Shown here: piece after piece, positions 35,226-44,493 of the stretch
Position numbering within the stretch: position 1 is the stretch's first letter
How the letters are laid out: each line of letters opens with the position of its first letter
Origin: Metabacillus litoralis
GTDB taxonomy: Bacteria > Bacillota > Bacilli > Bacillales > Bacillaceae
Assembly (NCBI RefSeq): GCF_003667825.1
Contig: NZ_CP033043.1
Span: 4,596,501 to 4,660,500, forward strand
Length of the DNA stretch: 64,000 nucleotides
Reading direction: 5' to 3'
Program-made: the position numbers and the translations under genes
The notes under the pieces: model-generated
The model's input: only the letters and a program-made list of their open reading frames with translations
The model's database searches: none
What the model was told of the DNA's origin: nothing

Positions 35226-35237
35226 GGTGCCTGGCAC
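35226..35237 (+). repeat. Short palindromic motif GGTGCCTGGCAC
   Basis: Related to the word GGTGACAGGCACC at 4935. It sits directly behind a terminator, as such Bacillaceae intergenic words often do. Confidence 0.45.
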
Positions 35238-35313
35238 TTCTCGGAATTTGTCGAATTAAAATAAGCTAATTGTACATATTAAAAATGATATTGCTGTAAG
35301 GAGGGTTACACTT

Positions 35314-35469
35314 ATGTCTAAAGAAGGCAGACAGAATTCAGAACAATCAAGTAAGCAAATTGCAAAGCAACAAGGAAAAAATGATATTGAATTTGGTACA
35401 GATGTTCAGATAGGAAATAGTCAGCACCAGAGCCAAAAGAAAAGTGGTATACAGGTAAATAAAAAATAA
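35314..35469 (+). CDS. Small Gln-rich protein, resembles gamma-type SASP (51 aa)
   Basis: Begins MSKEGRQNSEQSSKQIAKQQ and contains EFGTDVQIGNSQHQSQKKSG. The run of Gln, Lys, Asn and Ser with an internal (E/Q)FGT motif resembles the repeat of gamma-type small acid-soluble spore proteins (SspE). These proteins store amino acids in the forespore and are digested at germination. This one is shorter and has a single repeat. AAGGAGG lies nine bases before the start and a terminator follows, so the gene is credible. Family assignment is by composition and one motif only. Confidence 0.6.
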   Translation: MSKEGRQNSEQSSKQIAKQQGKNDIEFGTDVQIGNSQHQSQKKSGIQVNKK

Positions 35470-35480
35470 ATTGAAATGAT

Positions 35481-35516
35481 AAAGAAGCAGCTAATTAAAT
35501 AGTTAGCTGCTTCTTT
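35481..35516. terminator. Bidirectional terminator
   Basis: AAAGAAGCAGCTAA pairs perfectly with TTAGCTGCTTCTTT. It separates the SASP-like gene from the convergent ABC permease gene. Confidence 0.88.
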
Positions 35517-35521
35517 GGTTC

Positions 35522-37519
35522 CTATTTCAATTTTTCTTTCATCTCATCTGTCATGTACTGATCAGGAATAGAACCATACCACTCATTCCCGTCTTTTAAA
35601 ATGAGTTTCACATAATAAGTATGATCTGATGAATACTCAGTAAAGTGGCGAATAATTGTTGTTAGAGACTCTTGATCAGTTATTGTTGCATGCTTTTGCC
35701 CTGTTTGATAATACTCTTCTGCTGAGAGCATTTCTTCAGCTGGATTTTGGGGGTTTACACTTGTCATTTCGGCTTCTTTAATATCGTTAGCATCAATGCG
35801 TGCATCTTCTAAATAATCATGCTCCTCTAACCATTTCGTAACATTTTCATAGGATTTTTTCCACTCAATTGAGTAGCCATCAAAAATATATTCTTCGTTG
35901 TTACTACGCTTGAATTCTATGTCGATATAAGCCCAAGGAGAAGCTGGACTAACAATATCTTCAATAGATTGAGTGAGAATATCCTTTTCTAAAACTCTTC
36001 TAAACTCTTCAATTTCTTTTTCGTCTGAAATCGTAATCGAACTAGAACGATGGCTAGGACCAACTGGATTAATTCTCATGTTCAAAATATCATTTCTTTG
36101 TAACTGGAAGTAATGGGGTTGGTTAACAAGATAACTATCCGATTCCAGAACTGGTGTAAGTTGTTTTTGGAATGCATCAGCAGGTAATTGATACTCACGT
36201 GTAAATTGTTTACCATTCTTCATTCGGTAAGTAATGAATCCTTGTACTTTGTTTATTTCTGAATGCTTCTGTGATTCTATAAAATCTTTTTGATTGATAA
36301 TTTCTTCATGCAAGTTTCTAACGTCTTGGATATAAAGCTTATTATCCGAAAATGGATCAATTTCATTCCTCATCAATTCCTGCATATCATATTTATTACC
36401 GAAGTACACTTCTTCGATTTGATCCATTCTAGGAAGATTCGCTTCATAATTGATTAAGTCTGTTTTAATCCCTAATAGTACGACGATAAAAACAACACTG
36501 TAAATGATAATGCCTGTAAAGAAATGGAGGCGAAGGATACGCCATGTTTTGAGTAAAACCATTTCAGCTACTGTGTAGCCAATTAATGCTCCGATAATAT
36601 AGCCAAAAATAATCCAACTCCAATTTAGATCACCTGTAGCAGAAAAATAACTACCACCTAAAATCATACTGCAGAAGGTTACTCCATATTTAAAGATCGG
36701 TTTTAAGAAAGGAAAGGCAATAACATCGGTTGCCCGTTCTAGCTGTCTTAATTTGTATAAAACTAAACCAATAACAAAAAAGAACACCGTAAAAATAATA
36801 TAAATCATTATTTCAAGTGTTGAATATGGTTGAGGTTCATCCCAAGTTCCAACAAATCGTAGAAATGGAGATAGGTACATAAGCTTTTCTTCTATAAAGG
36901 CTGTCGTAAAACCAAAGAGAAGAAAGGATAGATTATAAGTAACCATCGTAACCATACCAATTGGTAAAAACAGAAAAATATAAGTTAAAATTGCCTGTAC
37001 AGTTGACATCCCTGTGATAAAACCAACTGCAATGGAAAAAGAAAACATCATGCATGTTAATAAAGTGACTACACCAAACCATGACAATAGATCTAAAATG
37101 GTTAAGATTCCCGAAAACCCTTCAATTGTATTTGTTACAAAGTATGTAATAACAGCGGTTAATAGAATAGGTACAATTAATAGAAGTAGGCCGCTTATTA
37201 CATGACTGAAGTATAATGTTTCTCTTCTAATTGGAAGACTATGGACCATATCTACTGAAGCTTCGTTTTGGATGTAGCGGAACAGTAATAATCCGGCAGC
37301 AACTGGGACTGCAAAATATAGAACAATTTGTATCTCTGGATTCACCATTAGATAATTTTTATAATCTGTAAAAATGACATATTTTCTAGATGCGATTTGA
37401 AGGAGGCCAAGTGGTAATGTAAATAATAGACTGACTAAATAGACAAGGCTAATCCATCCAAATTGTCTGAAGTCCTGCTTGATTACAGCATTTTTATAGA
37501 AGGATTTTTTCGATTTCAT
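35522..37519 (-). CDS. ABC transporter permease with large extracellular part (DUF6449-like)
   Basis: A 665-aa membrane protein. About residues 1-385 hold ten or so hydrophobic segments. The C-terminal 280 residues are hydrophilic (QELMRNEIDPFSDNKLY, ILKDGNEWYGSIPDQYM) and probably lie outside the membrane, as in the DUF6449 permeases that accompany YtrA-type repressors. ATG at 37519 has GGAGG nine bases upstream. It overlaps the ATPase gene by 26 bases. It is the last gene of a GntR-ATPase-permease operon. Substrate unknown. A role in cell-wall antibiotic response is possible by analogy with ytr operons. Confidence 0.78.
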   Translation of the reverse strand: MKSKKSFYKNAVIKQDFRQFGWISLVYLVSLLFTLPLGLLQIASRKYVIFTDYKNYLMVNPEIQIVLYFAVPVAAGLLLFRYIQNEASVDMVHSLPIRRETLYFSHVISGLLLLIVPILLTAVITYFVTNTIEGFSGILTILDLLSWFGVVTLLTCMMFSFSIAVGFITGMSTVQAILTYIFLFLPIGMVTMVTYNLSFLLFGFTTAFIEEKLMYLSPFLRFVGTWDEPQPYSTLEIMIYIIFTVFFFVIGLVLYKLRQLERATDVIAFPFLKPIFKYGVTFCSMILGGSYFSATGDLNWSWIIFGYIIGALIGYTVAEMVLLKTWRILRLHFFTGIIIYSVVFIVVLLGIKTDLINYEANLPRMDQIEEVYFGNKYDMQELMRNEIDPFSDNKLYIQDVRNLHEEIINQKDFIESQKHSEINKVQGFITYRMKNGKQFTREYQLPADAFQKQLTPVLESDSYLVNQPHYFQLQRNDILNMRINPVGPSHRSSSITISDEKEIEEFRRVLEKDILTQSIEDIVSPASPWAYIDIEFKRSNNEEYIFDGYSIEWKKSYENVTKWLEEHDYLEDARIDANDIKEAEMTSVNPQNPAEEMLSAEEYYQTGQKHATITDQESLTTIIRHFTEYSSDHTYYVKLILKDGNEWYGSIPDQYMTDEMKEKLK

Positions 37520-38396
37520 AACCCACATCCTCCATTTCATAAATGAATATTTCCTCTAAAGTTAGTGGCAATAAATCATAAAGCAAAACATCTGTTGAAT
37601 GAATGATTTTGCTGATTTTTTCTTCACTACCTCGAACAATTAAAAGAGAAACGCTTCCTCGTTTTTCATAATGTAAAATATTTAGCTGATTTAATAGATG
37701 CTCCTCATGTGTAGGATCAGCTAAAGCTAGTTGAACCTTGTGTGTATCAGATTTTAAGTCATCTATTTCTTTTTCGATCATAATTTTTCCCTTATGCATA
37801 ATCCCCACATGATCACATAAGTCCTCAATTTCTCGAAGGTTATGAGAAGAAATAATGATCGTCATTTCTCTTTCAGCTACATCTTGAAATAATAGATTTT
37901 TAATTTTTTGCCTCATAACAGGATCAAGTCCGTCAATTGGTTCATCGAGAATCATAACATCGGGCATTGCCGATAAAGCCAGCCAAAAAGCTACTTGCCT
38001 CTTCATTCCTTTAGATAATCGATGTACCTTTTTATTTAAGCCGATATTAAACGCTGAACTTAGCTGCTCAAAACGTTTCTGGTTCCATTTTGGATAGTAC
38101 TCTCTATATTGAGATGCCATTTGTGCCACTGTCGCTTGTGGGAAAAAATAAAGAACATCAGGGATAAAGATAACCCGTTCCTTTACTTGAACATGTTCAT
38201 ATGAGGGGATATCATCAATCAGTATCGTACCCTTATCAGCTCGATTAATGCCTGCGATTATTTTTAAAAGTGAGGTTTTACCAGCTCCATTAGAGCCTAA
38301 CAATCCATAGATTGATCCTTTTTTAACATGTAGGGTAAGGTCATCTACAGCAAGGTGTTCATTATATTTTTTACTTATGGAATTTACCTGAATCAT
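37494..38396 (-). CDS. ABC transporter ATP-binding protein (YtrB-like)
   Basis: A 300-aa ATPase. Walker A is GSNGAGKTSLL (about 35-45), the signature LSKGMKRQ, Walker B VMILDEPIDGLD and the H loop ISSHNL. ATG at 38396 (MIQVNSISKKYNEH) is used. Its start lies inside the end of the repressor gene, with AAGGGGGT upstream. It powers the permease encoded next. Substrate unknown. Confidence 0.85.
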   Translation of the reverse strand: MIQVNSISKKYNEHLAVDDLTLHVKKGSIYGLLGSNGAGKTSLLKIIAGINRADKGTILIDDIPSYEHVQVKERVIFIPDVLYFFPQATVAQMASQYREYYPKWNQKRFEQLSSAFNIGLNKKVHRLSKGMKRQVAFWLALSAMPDVMILDEPIDGLDPVMRQKIKNLLFQDVAEREMTIIISSHNLREIEDLCDHVGIMHKGKIMIEKEIDDLKSDTHKVQLALADPTHEEHLLNQLNILHYEKRGSVSLLIVRGSEEKISKIIHSTDVLLYDLLPLTLEEIFIYEMEDVGYEIEKILL

Positions 38397-38781
38397 TATG
38401 TTTTTTGACCCCCTTTGTTTGGTGATGTGCTTCGTCAAATAATACGTATAAATCTTCTTTTGTTAAGCCTAAGTAAATCGCTTCGGCAATGAGTTTTCTG
38501 ATGTCTTTTTTTAGATCATTCAATTGTTCATTACTTGGCATATGTTCTATTGCCGAGACAAAATTTCCCTTCCCTTTAATTGAATAGATGTATCCTTGAC
38601 TTTCAAGTTCACGATAAGCTCTTTGTATCGTATTTGGATTAATGGTCAATTGACTTGAGAGCATTCGAACAGAAGGTAATTGCTCATCAGGCTTTAGAAT
38701 CCTATTAATGATCAGTTCTTTGATTTTGTCGACTAATTGCTCATATATGGGCTTTCTGCTTCTTACATCTAATTGAAACAT
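38371..38781 (-). CDS. GntR-family repressor of the YtrA subfamily
   Basis: A 136-aa regulator. The N-terminal winged helix has RKPIYEQLVDKIKELIINR, DEQLPSVRMLSSQL and PNTIQRAYRELESQGYIYS, which is the recognition-helix region. The C-terminal 60 residues form the short dimerisation helices of the YtrA subfamily, too short for a ligand domain of the FadR or HutC type. It is the first gene of the operon and presumably represses it through the palindrome at 38801-38827. The inducer is unknown; for YtrA it is linked to wall-active antibiotics. Confidence 0.88.
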   Translation of the reverse strand: MFQLDVRSRKPIYEQLVDKIKELIINRILKPDEQLPSVRMLSSQLTINPNTIQRAYRELESQGYIYSIKGKGNFVSAIEHMPSNEQLNDLKKDIRKLIAEAIYLGLTKEDLYVLFDEAHHQTKGVKKHNDSGKFHK

Positions 38782-38800
38782 TCGTAACCCCCTTCGTCTT

Positions 38801-38827
38801 AACTGTATTAATATTCTTAATACAGTT
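38801..38827. promoter_or_regulatory. Perfect palindromic operator before the YtrA-like gene
   Basis: AACTGTATTAA and TTAATACAGTT are exact inverse complements around TATTC, 20 bases upstream of the repressor start. Position and symmetry fit a GntR-dimer site that blocks the operon promoter. Confidence 0.85.
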
Positions 38828-38963
38828 AATGGTAAAGTGTTAAGGAAGATTATGCAATATAAATTTAGATAAAATTATGTCATTGTGTAGGTATAAAGAT
38901 ATACAAAGATGCAACAAATGTTATACAATAGGATATACGTTAAACCGAGAGGGTGGAAGACTG

Positions 38964-40277
38964 ATGTTTGGATTAAAGAAGAAATCAATAGAAGATTTAT
39001 ATACATTTCAACCAATAATTAATTTTCCTGAAGACCATGAAATTGCAGTAGTTTCTGATAAAGAAATTTCTTTAAGGCTTCAGTATATGGGCTTTAAGGC
39101 TGAATATCTTGAAGTTTTGCAACAATCACAACCATTTTTACTGGAGATTATTGATGAGGTACTACAAAAAGTACTAAATCATCTTTTCAAGCAACCACTT
39201 CTAACAAAGATTGCCACAGAGCATTCAACTAGAGAGCGTTTGTATCAGGTATTTGTCCATTATTTTAAAAGTATTTTAAGTGGAAAGCTTGATGAAGAAT
39301 ATTTTCAAATGAGAAAAAGAATCGGAAGTACACATAATGGGGCTAATCTACCAGCATCATGGTTTATTGCTACTTATTCGGCATTGAATACACTGCTAAT
39401 TCCCCAAATTGTGAAAAAGTTTGAAAAAGATCCTGAAACGCTAACAAGAGTTCTTCTAGCTATAACACATGTAACGAACCTAGATTCACAACTAGTAGTA
39501 GAAAACTATATTGGATCAAGAATGAATGAGCTAAAGCAATTAAATGCAACCAAAGAGCTACTACAGAAAGAATTAGTAGCCATTAGTCAAGAAGTCGCAG
39601 CTTCAGTAGAAGAAACGGAAGCAACGATCTATGAAACAAGTACGAAGGCTGACCAAATTCGCCAGGAAACAGAAATTACTCAGAAAAGCAGTCAAAATTT
39701 AGTTAGCTTAACTAACGAAAATGAAGTGCAAATGGGCTCAATGATTGGTACCTTTAATGATGTTATCGGTGGAATGGACAAGTCGATCAAGGGAATTCTG
39801 AATTTGAAAGATACTTCAGAAAAGATCCTGGCTATGACAAAAAGCATCGAAGAAATTGCGGACCAAACAAATTTATTAGCATTAAATGCCTCAATTGAAG
39901 CAGCTAGAGCTGGTGAAGAAGGAAAAGGCTTTGCCGTTGTTGCATCAGAGGTAAGGAAACTAGCTGAAAACTCTAAAAAGATGAGCAATGAAATAAAAAC
40001 ATTAGTTGAAAGAAATAATAACTCAACTAAACATTTAGTTGAAAATATGAAAGCTATGAATGACTCAACTCACGCATCACAAGCTAAAATTCAGCAGGTA
40101 AAAGGCGGACTACTTACTGTAAAGATGGAAATGGAGAACTATTTATCAATGTTTGATCGTAACAAACATGATCTAGATTCTATTGTTTCTTCTATTAAAG
40201 AGATTAATCATACAACGAGCAGTTTATCCGTATTAGCTAACTCTTTATTAGAGAAGGCTGAGGATGGTCAACAGTAG
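38964..40277 (+). CDS. hemAT: Globin-coupled chemoreceptor HemAT
   Basis: A 437-aa soluble oxygen sensor for aerotaxis. Residues about 20-185 form a sensor globin. [18 protein letters not shown] holds the expected proximal haem ligand His124 (His123 in B. subtilis HemAT). Residues about 190-437 form the methyl-accepting signalling domain, whose conserved tip reads [20 protein letters not shown], then [16 protein letters not shown]. No membrane segment. ATG at 38964 has GAGGGTGG upstream. The longer frame from 38877 has no ribosome site. It may sense O2 and possibly NO, since a NO synthase gene lies 4 kb downstream. Confidence 0.92.
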   Translation: MFGLKKKSIEDLYTFQPIINFPEDHEIAVVSDKEISLRLQYMGFKAEYLEVLQQSQPFLLEIIDEVLQKVLNHLFKQPLLTKIATEHSTRERLYQVFVHYFKSILSGKLDEEYFQMRKRIGSTHNGANLPASWFIATYSALNTLLIPQIVKKFEKDPETLTRVLLAITHVTNLDSQLVVENYIGSRMNELKQLNATKELLQKELVAISQEVAASVEETEATIYETSTKADQIRQETEITQKSSQNLVSLTNENEVQMGSMIGTFNDVIGGMDKSIKGILNLKDTSEKILAMTKSIEEIADQTNLLALNASIEAARAGEEGKGFAVVASEVRKLAENSKKMSNEIKTLVERNNNSTKHLVENMKAMNDSTHASQAKIQQVKGGLLTVKMEMENYLSMFDRNKHDLDSIVSSIKEINHTTSSLSVLANSLLEKAEDGQQ

Positions 40278-40341
40278 AATGTAGGAGAAGCCGCGTAATG
40301 CTGCTTTTTTGTTGAGATGCTTACTCGGGCTATTTTTGTCA

Positions 40342-40437
40342 ATTGATAGATTATATGGCAAAGTTGATAGATTATCGGGAGAAGTTGATAGATTTAAGCT
40401 GAAAGTTGATAGATTTTTTCAAGAAGTTGATAGATAA
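40342..40437 (+). repeat. 21-bp-period direct repeat array, GTTGATAGATT family (5 copies)
   Basis: Copies of (G/A)TTGATAGAT(T/A) start at 40342, 40363, 40384, 40405 and 40426, each exactly 21 bp apart, with unrelated 10-base spacers except a recurrent final AA. It lies between hemAT and the ABC-F gene, both on the plus strand. Confidence 0.9.
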
Positions 40438-40538
40438 AAAATGAAGTCCCTCATTTTCCCTCCTTCTCTCCTACTTTTCTTACTATTAACTACCTGTTAT
40501 GCTATACAATAGATAAAACTGTTGAAGGATTGGATAAT

Positions 40539-42434
40539 ATGAGCATATTACAGGTAGAAAATTTATATAAAACATATGGTGAAAAGGTGTTATTTGACCA
40601 TATTTCGTTTACCATTGCAGAAAAGCAGCGAATTGGATTAATAGGAGTTAATGGAACAGGAAAATCAACACTATTAAAGGTGATTGCGGGACTAGAATCA
40701 GCTGATTCTGGTGAGATTACACATTCAAATACGATTCGAATTGAATATTTACCACAGCAGCCAGAGTTAACTGAGGGCTTAACAATCTTAGAACAAATTT
40801 ATTATGGTGATGCCCCAATTATGCAGGTAATGAGAGAGTATGAACTATCTCAAAGTGAGCTTGAACAGGATCCAGAAAATGAAACAAAGCTCAAGCATCT
40901 TATGAATATGCAACAGAAAATGGATCAGCACGATGCTTGGGAAGCAAACACTGTAGCTAAAACAGTATTAACAAAACTAGGTATAACTGACTTCCAAAAG
41001 CCAGTAACCCATTTATCTGGTGGGCAAAAGAAACGGGTTGCGATTGCTAAAGCTCTAATTCAGCCTGCAGACATACTCATCCTCGATGAGCCGACCAACC
41101 ATCTTGATAATGAGACAATTGAATGGCTTGAAGGTTTTCTAGCACAATATAAAGGTTCTATTGTTCTGATCACGCATGATCGTTACTTTTTAAACCGTGT
41201 AACAAATCAAATATTTGAATTAGATCAAGGTCAGCTTTATACCTATTCAGGTAACTATGAGGTGTTCTTAGAGAAAAAGGCTGACCGGGAAAGTAACGCA
41301 GAGCTTGCTGAAGAAAAACGTCAAAACCTGTTAAGACGAGAATTAGCTTGGCTAAGACGAGGTGCAAAGGCAAGGACAACAAAACAAAAGGCTAGAATTG
41401 GTAGAGTAGAGGAACTACAGGATCAAAAAGGTCCTGCAGCAAAGCAAGATTTAGATTTTGCGATTGGCTCCACTCGACTAGGAAAAAAGGTGTTGGAGCT
41501 TGAACATATCTCAAAAGCTTATGACGGAAGAAAGCTTATTGATCATTTTAGTTATTTAGTTACCCCTGGTGAAAGGCTAGGCATCATCGGTCCAAATGGA
41601 ACAGGAAAATCAACTCTTTTGAATATTATGGCTGGCCGTATTGGGGCTGATGAGGGAACAATTGATGTAGGCACAACAGTTAAAATTGGTTTTTATACAC
41701 AAGAGCATGAAGAGATGGACGAAAACCTTCGTGTGATAGAATATATTAAAGAAACAGCTGAAGTAGTTTATACGATTGATAATCAAGTCATAACAGCTGA
41801 GCAGATGCTTGAACGCTTCTTATTCCCTCGTTCAGCTCAGTGGACCTACATTCGGAAGCTATCAGGTGGAGAAAGAAGAAGGCTCTACTTATTAAAAGTT
41901 TTAATGGAGGAGCCAAATGTTCTCTTTCTTGATGAGCCAACAAATGATCTTGATACGCAAACATTAAGTGTACTAGAAGATTATCTGGATCAATTTCCAG
42001 GAGTTGTGCTAACTGTATCACATGATCGCTATTTTCTTGATCGTGTTGTGGATCATTTAATCGTTTTTGAAAGCAATGGAACTATTACTCGATTCCAAGG
42101 CAGTTATTCAGAATTCATGGAAGAGAAAAAACTACAGGAAATGAATGCAGTAAAAGTAGAACCAACAGCTGAGAAATCCTCATACAAAAAAGATAAGAAA
42201 AGACGCCTTTCCTATAAAGAACAGCAGGAATGGGAAGGAATTGAGGATAAAATTGCTGAGCTGGAGGAACGAAAAGAGCAGCTGGAACAGGAAATTGCAG
42301 CAGCTGGAAGTGACCTCGGCAAAGTACAAGAGCTATATAAAGAGCAAGAGAAAGTCGACCAAACATTGGACGAAACAATGGAACGCTGGGAAGAATTATC
42401 GCTTCTAGTTGAAGAAATTGAACAGAGTAAATAA
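40539..42434 (+). CDS. yfmR: ABC-F ribosome factor YfmR
   Basis: A 631-aa soluble protein with two ATPase domains and no membrane part. Domain 1: GVNGTGKST, LSGGQKKR, ILILDEPTNHLD. Domain 2: GPNGTGKST, LSGGERRR, VLFLDEPTNDLD. The Arg/Lys-rich linker (ELAWLRRGAKARTTKQKARI) is the ABC-F P-site tRNA interaction motif. The C-terminal 90 residues are a coiled coil (EDKIAELEERKEQLEQEIAA). It resembles YfmR/Uup, which in B. subtilis works with EF-P to rescue stalled ribosomes. ATG at 40539 is chosen with AAGGAT upstream. It is flanked on both sides by phased repeat arrays. Confidence 0.88.
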   Translation: MSILQVENLYKTYGEKVLFDHISFTIAEKQRIGLIGVNGTGKSTLLKVIAGLESADSGEITHSNTIRIEYLPQQPELTEGLTILEQIYYGDAPIMQVMREYELSQSELEQDPENETKLKHLMNMQQKMDQHDAWEANTVAKTVLTKLGITDFQKPVTHLSGGQKKRVAIAKALIQPADILILDEPTNHLDNETIEWLEGFLAQYKGSIVLITHDRYFLNRVTNQIFELDQGQLYTYSGNYEVFLEKKADRESNAELAEEKRQNLLRRELAWLRRGAKARTTKQKARIGRVEELQDQKGPAAKQDLDFAIGSTRLGKKVLELEHISKAYDGRKLIDHFSYLVTPGERLGIIGPNGTGKSTLLNIMAGRIGADEGTIDVGTTVKIGFYTQEHEEMDENLRVIEYIKETAEVVYTIDNQVITAEQMLERFLFPRSAQWTYIRKLSGGERRRLYLLKVLMEEPNVLFLDEPTNDLDTQTLSVLEDYLDQFPGVVLTVSHDRYFLDRVVDHLIVFESNGTITRFQGSYSEFMEEKKLQEMNAVKVEPTAEKSSYKKDKKRRLSYKEQQEWEGIEDKIAELEERKEQLEQEIAAAGSDLGKVQELYKEQEKVDQTLDETMERWEELSLLVEEIEQSK

Positions 42435-42437
42435 TGG

Positions 42438-42479
42438 AAAAGACTTAGTGCATCCTATGGAATGTATTAAGTCTTTTTT
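42438..42479 (+). terminator. Intrinsic terminator
   Basis: AAAAGACTTA pairs with TAAGTCTTTT, with a second inner GCAT/ATG-rich pairing, followed by T. It ends yfmR. Confidence 0.8.
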
Positions 42480-42579
42480 ACTTTTTGATGGTTCTTGGGT
42501 ATTGTTTTGAAAGGGGTAAGGTCTTTTTTAATTAAACATTTGTTTAGTGCGGAAAATCGAGTTGTTTTTTCGTTGTCCC

Positions 42580-43530
42580 GTCAATATTGTAGCTGATTAA
42601 GTCAAAATCGTGAGGCGTTATTTTGAAACAAGGATTGGTCACGTTAAAATGGCGGGGAATCAGGTCGGCTGTAAGTTGTCCCGTCAATATGGCCTCTGAT
42701 CAAGTCAAAATCATGAGGCGTTAAGTTGAAACAAGGGTTTGTCACGTCAAAAGAGGGTAATATCAGGTCGGTTGTAAGTTGTTCCGTCAATATGCCCACT
42801 TATCAAGTCAAAATCATGAGGCGTTACGTCAAAACAAGGGTTTGTCACGTCAAAAGAGGGTAATATCAGGTCGGTTGTAAGTTGTTCCGTCAATATGCCC
42901 ACTTATCAAGTCAAAATTACAAGATGTTAAGTCAAAACAAGGATGGGTCACGTCAAAAGAGCGGAAAATCAGGTCGAATGCAGGTTGTCCCGTCAATATT
43001 GTCTCTGATCAAGTCAAAATCATGAGTCGATAAGTCAAAACAAGGGTTTGTCACGTCAAAAGAGGGTAATATCAGGTCGGTTGTAAGTTGTTCCATCAAT
43101 TTGACCACTTATCAAGTCAAAATCATGAGGCGTTAAGTCAAAACAAGGGTTTGTCACGTCAAAAGAGGGTAATATCAGGTCGGTTGTAAGTTGTTCCGTC
43201 AAAATGCCCACTTATCAAGTCAAAATCATGAAATGTTAAGTCGAAACAAGAATGGGTCCCGTCAAAAGAGAGTAAAATCAGGTCGATTGCAAGTTGTCCC
43301 GTCAAAATGCCCACTTATCAAGTCAAAATCATAAGATGTTAAGTCAAAAAGAGGATTGATCACGTCATAAGAGCGGAAAATCAGGTCGAATGTAAGTTGT
43401 CCCGTCAAAATGCCCTCCCATCAAGTCAAAATAACAAGACGTTAAGTCAAAACAAAGATGGGTCACGTCAAAAGAACAAAGAATCACGTCAATTGTCAGT
43501 TGTCCCGTCAAAAGTACAAATAATCACGCC
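42580..43530 (+). repeat. 103-bp tandem array built from about 21-bp sub-repeats (ten unit starts)
   Basis: The word CCGTCAA (or a one-base variant) starts units at 42580, 42683, 42786, 42889, 42992, 43095, 43198, 43301, 43404 and 43507, always 103 bp apart. Each unit divides into four 21-mers and one 19-mer, each beginning GTC, mostly GTCAAAA. Units differ by many substitutions but by no insertion or deletion that changes length. An open frame on the plus strand at 43397 is part of the repeat and not a gene. Confidence 0.93.
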
Positions 43531-43682
43531 CTACTCCATTCTAAAAATAAATAGTTCACCCTATTCAATCAAACAATCCCGTTCAAAACATAAACTTCAT
43601 ATAAACCTCATTACGTGTCTATCCTTTTCAGCTTGTTTATAATACAGTTAACAAACGTTAATAGAATGGAGTACTATATGAT

Positions 43683-44408
43683 ATGAAAACAAAGGACGAA
43701 ATTAGGCATAAGGTTTGGAATCAGCTTACGGAAGAGAAGAACGGGCGATTTCCTTTTCCTCTCGTAAATCGGATTCCTAACTTTAAAGGAGCGGAAATTG
43801 CTGCAGCCCATATTACAATCTTGCAGGAATATAAAGAAGCAAAAGTGATAAAAGTAAATCCTGATGCTCCACAGCTTCCGTTACGTAAACAAATTCTGTT
43901 AGATGGGAAGGTATTGCTTGTCCCCACTCCACGTCTCAAGGCTGGGTTTATTATAGTGAAGCCGGAATGGGTGCCAGCTGGAGAGGAGCGTAAAGCTGCA
44001 AGCTTAAGTCATATTAAATCCTATGGAAAAGAAATACCTTTAACAGAAATCCCGCCTATTGATTTAATGGTAGTTGGTTCGGTAGCGATTCATTCGGACG
44101 GAAGAAGATTGGGAAAAGGGGAAGGCTATGCTGATCGTGAATATGCCATTATCCGTGAGTTAGGTAATCCACCTGTTCCAATTGTAACGACTATCCATAG
44201 TACCCAATTAGTTAGTGATGAAATTCCTAGGGATACATATGATTTAACGGTTGATTGGATTGCGACTGAAAAGGGACTAACAAAAACCAATTCTCCATAT
44301 GAAAAACCTATTGGTGTTGAGTGGAATCATGTTACAGAGGAAGAAATGATTGAAATGCCAGTATTAAAACAACTTTGGGAACTTAAGTATTCAAAGAAAG
44401 AAAAGTAA
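43683..44408 (+). CDS. 5-formyltetrahydrofolate cyclo-ligase family protein
   Basis: A 241-aa cytosolic protein. The C-terminal half has the family signature: DLMVVGSVAIHSDGRRLGKG, EGYADREYAIIREL and VPIVTTIHSTQLV. The N-terminal half is longer than in standard cyclo-ligase (about 190 aa) and resembles the MTHFSD-like branch. It may convert 5-formyl-THF to 5,10-methenyl-THF with ATP, or act on a related substrate. Housekeeping cyclo-ligase (YqgN) should be elsewhere. A TATAAT box lies at 43638-43643 and GGAG at 43668. It starts just downstream of the 103-bp array. Confidence 0.78.
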   Translation: MKTKDEIRHKVWNQLTEEKNGRFPFPLVNRIPNFKGAEIAAAHITILQEYKEAKVIKVNPDAPQLPLRKQILLDGKVLLVPTPRLKAGFIIVKPEWVPAGEERKAASLSHIKSYGKEIPLTEIPPIDLMVVGSVAIHSDGRRLGKGEGYADREYAIIRELGNPPVPIVTTIHSTQLVSDEIPRDTYDLTVDWIATEKGLTKTNSPYEKPIGVEWNHVTEEEMIEMPVLKQLWELKYSKKEK

Positions 44409-44493
44409 TTAATGAGTGTTTTTATTAGACGCAGGGAACGGACAGGAAGTAAAATATAAGAAAATATGTAAGAACTTTTAAGAGGTGACCAGA

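Noticed and set aside
38877..38963. N-terminal extension of HemAT
   Set aside because: The 29 extra residues are Cys- and Tyr-rich and unlike the family, while a good ribosome site precedes the internal ATG at 38964.
42580..43530. CRISPR array or replication-origin iterons
   Set aside because: No unique spacers, no cas genes, and no rep or par gene in the window; the unit is composed of internal sub-repeats throughout.
43397..43642. Open frame of 81 codons on the plus strand
   Set aside because: It lies mostly within the 103-bp repeat array, has no ribosome site, and its repeats are out of phase with a reading frame (103 is not a multiple of three).
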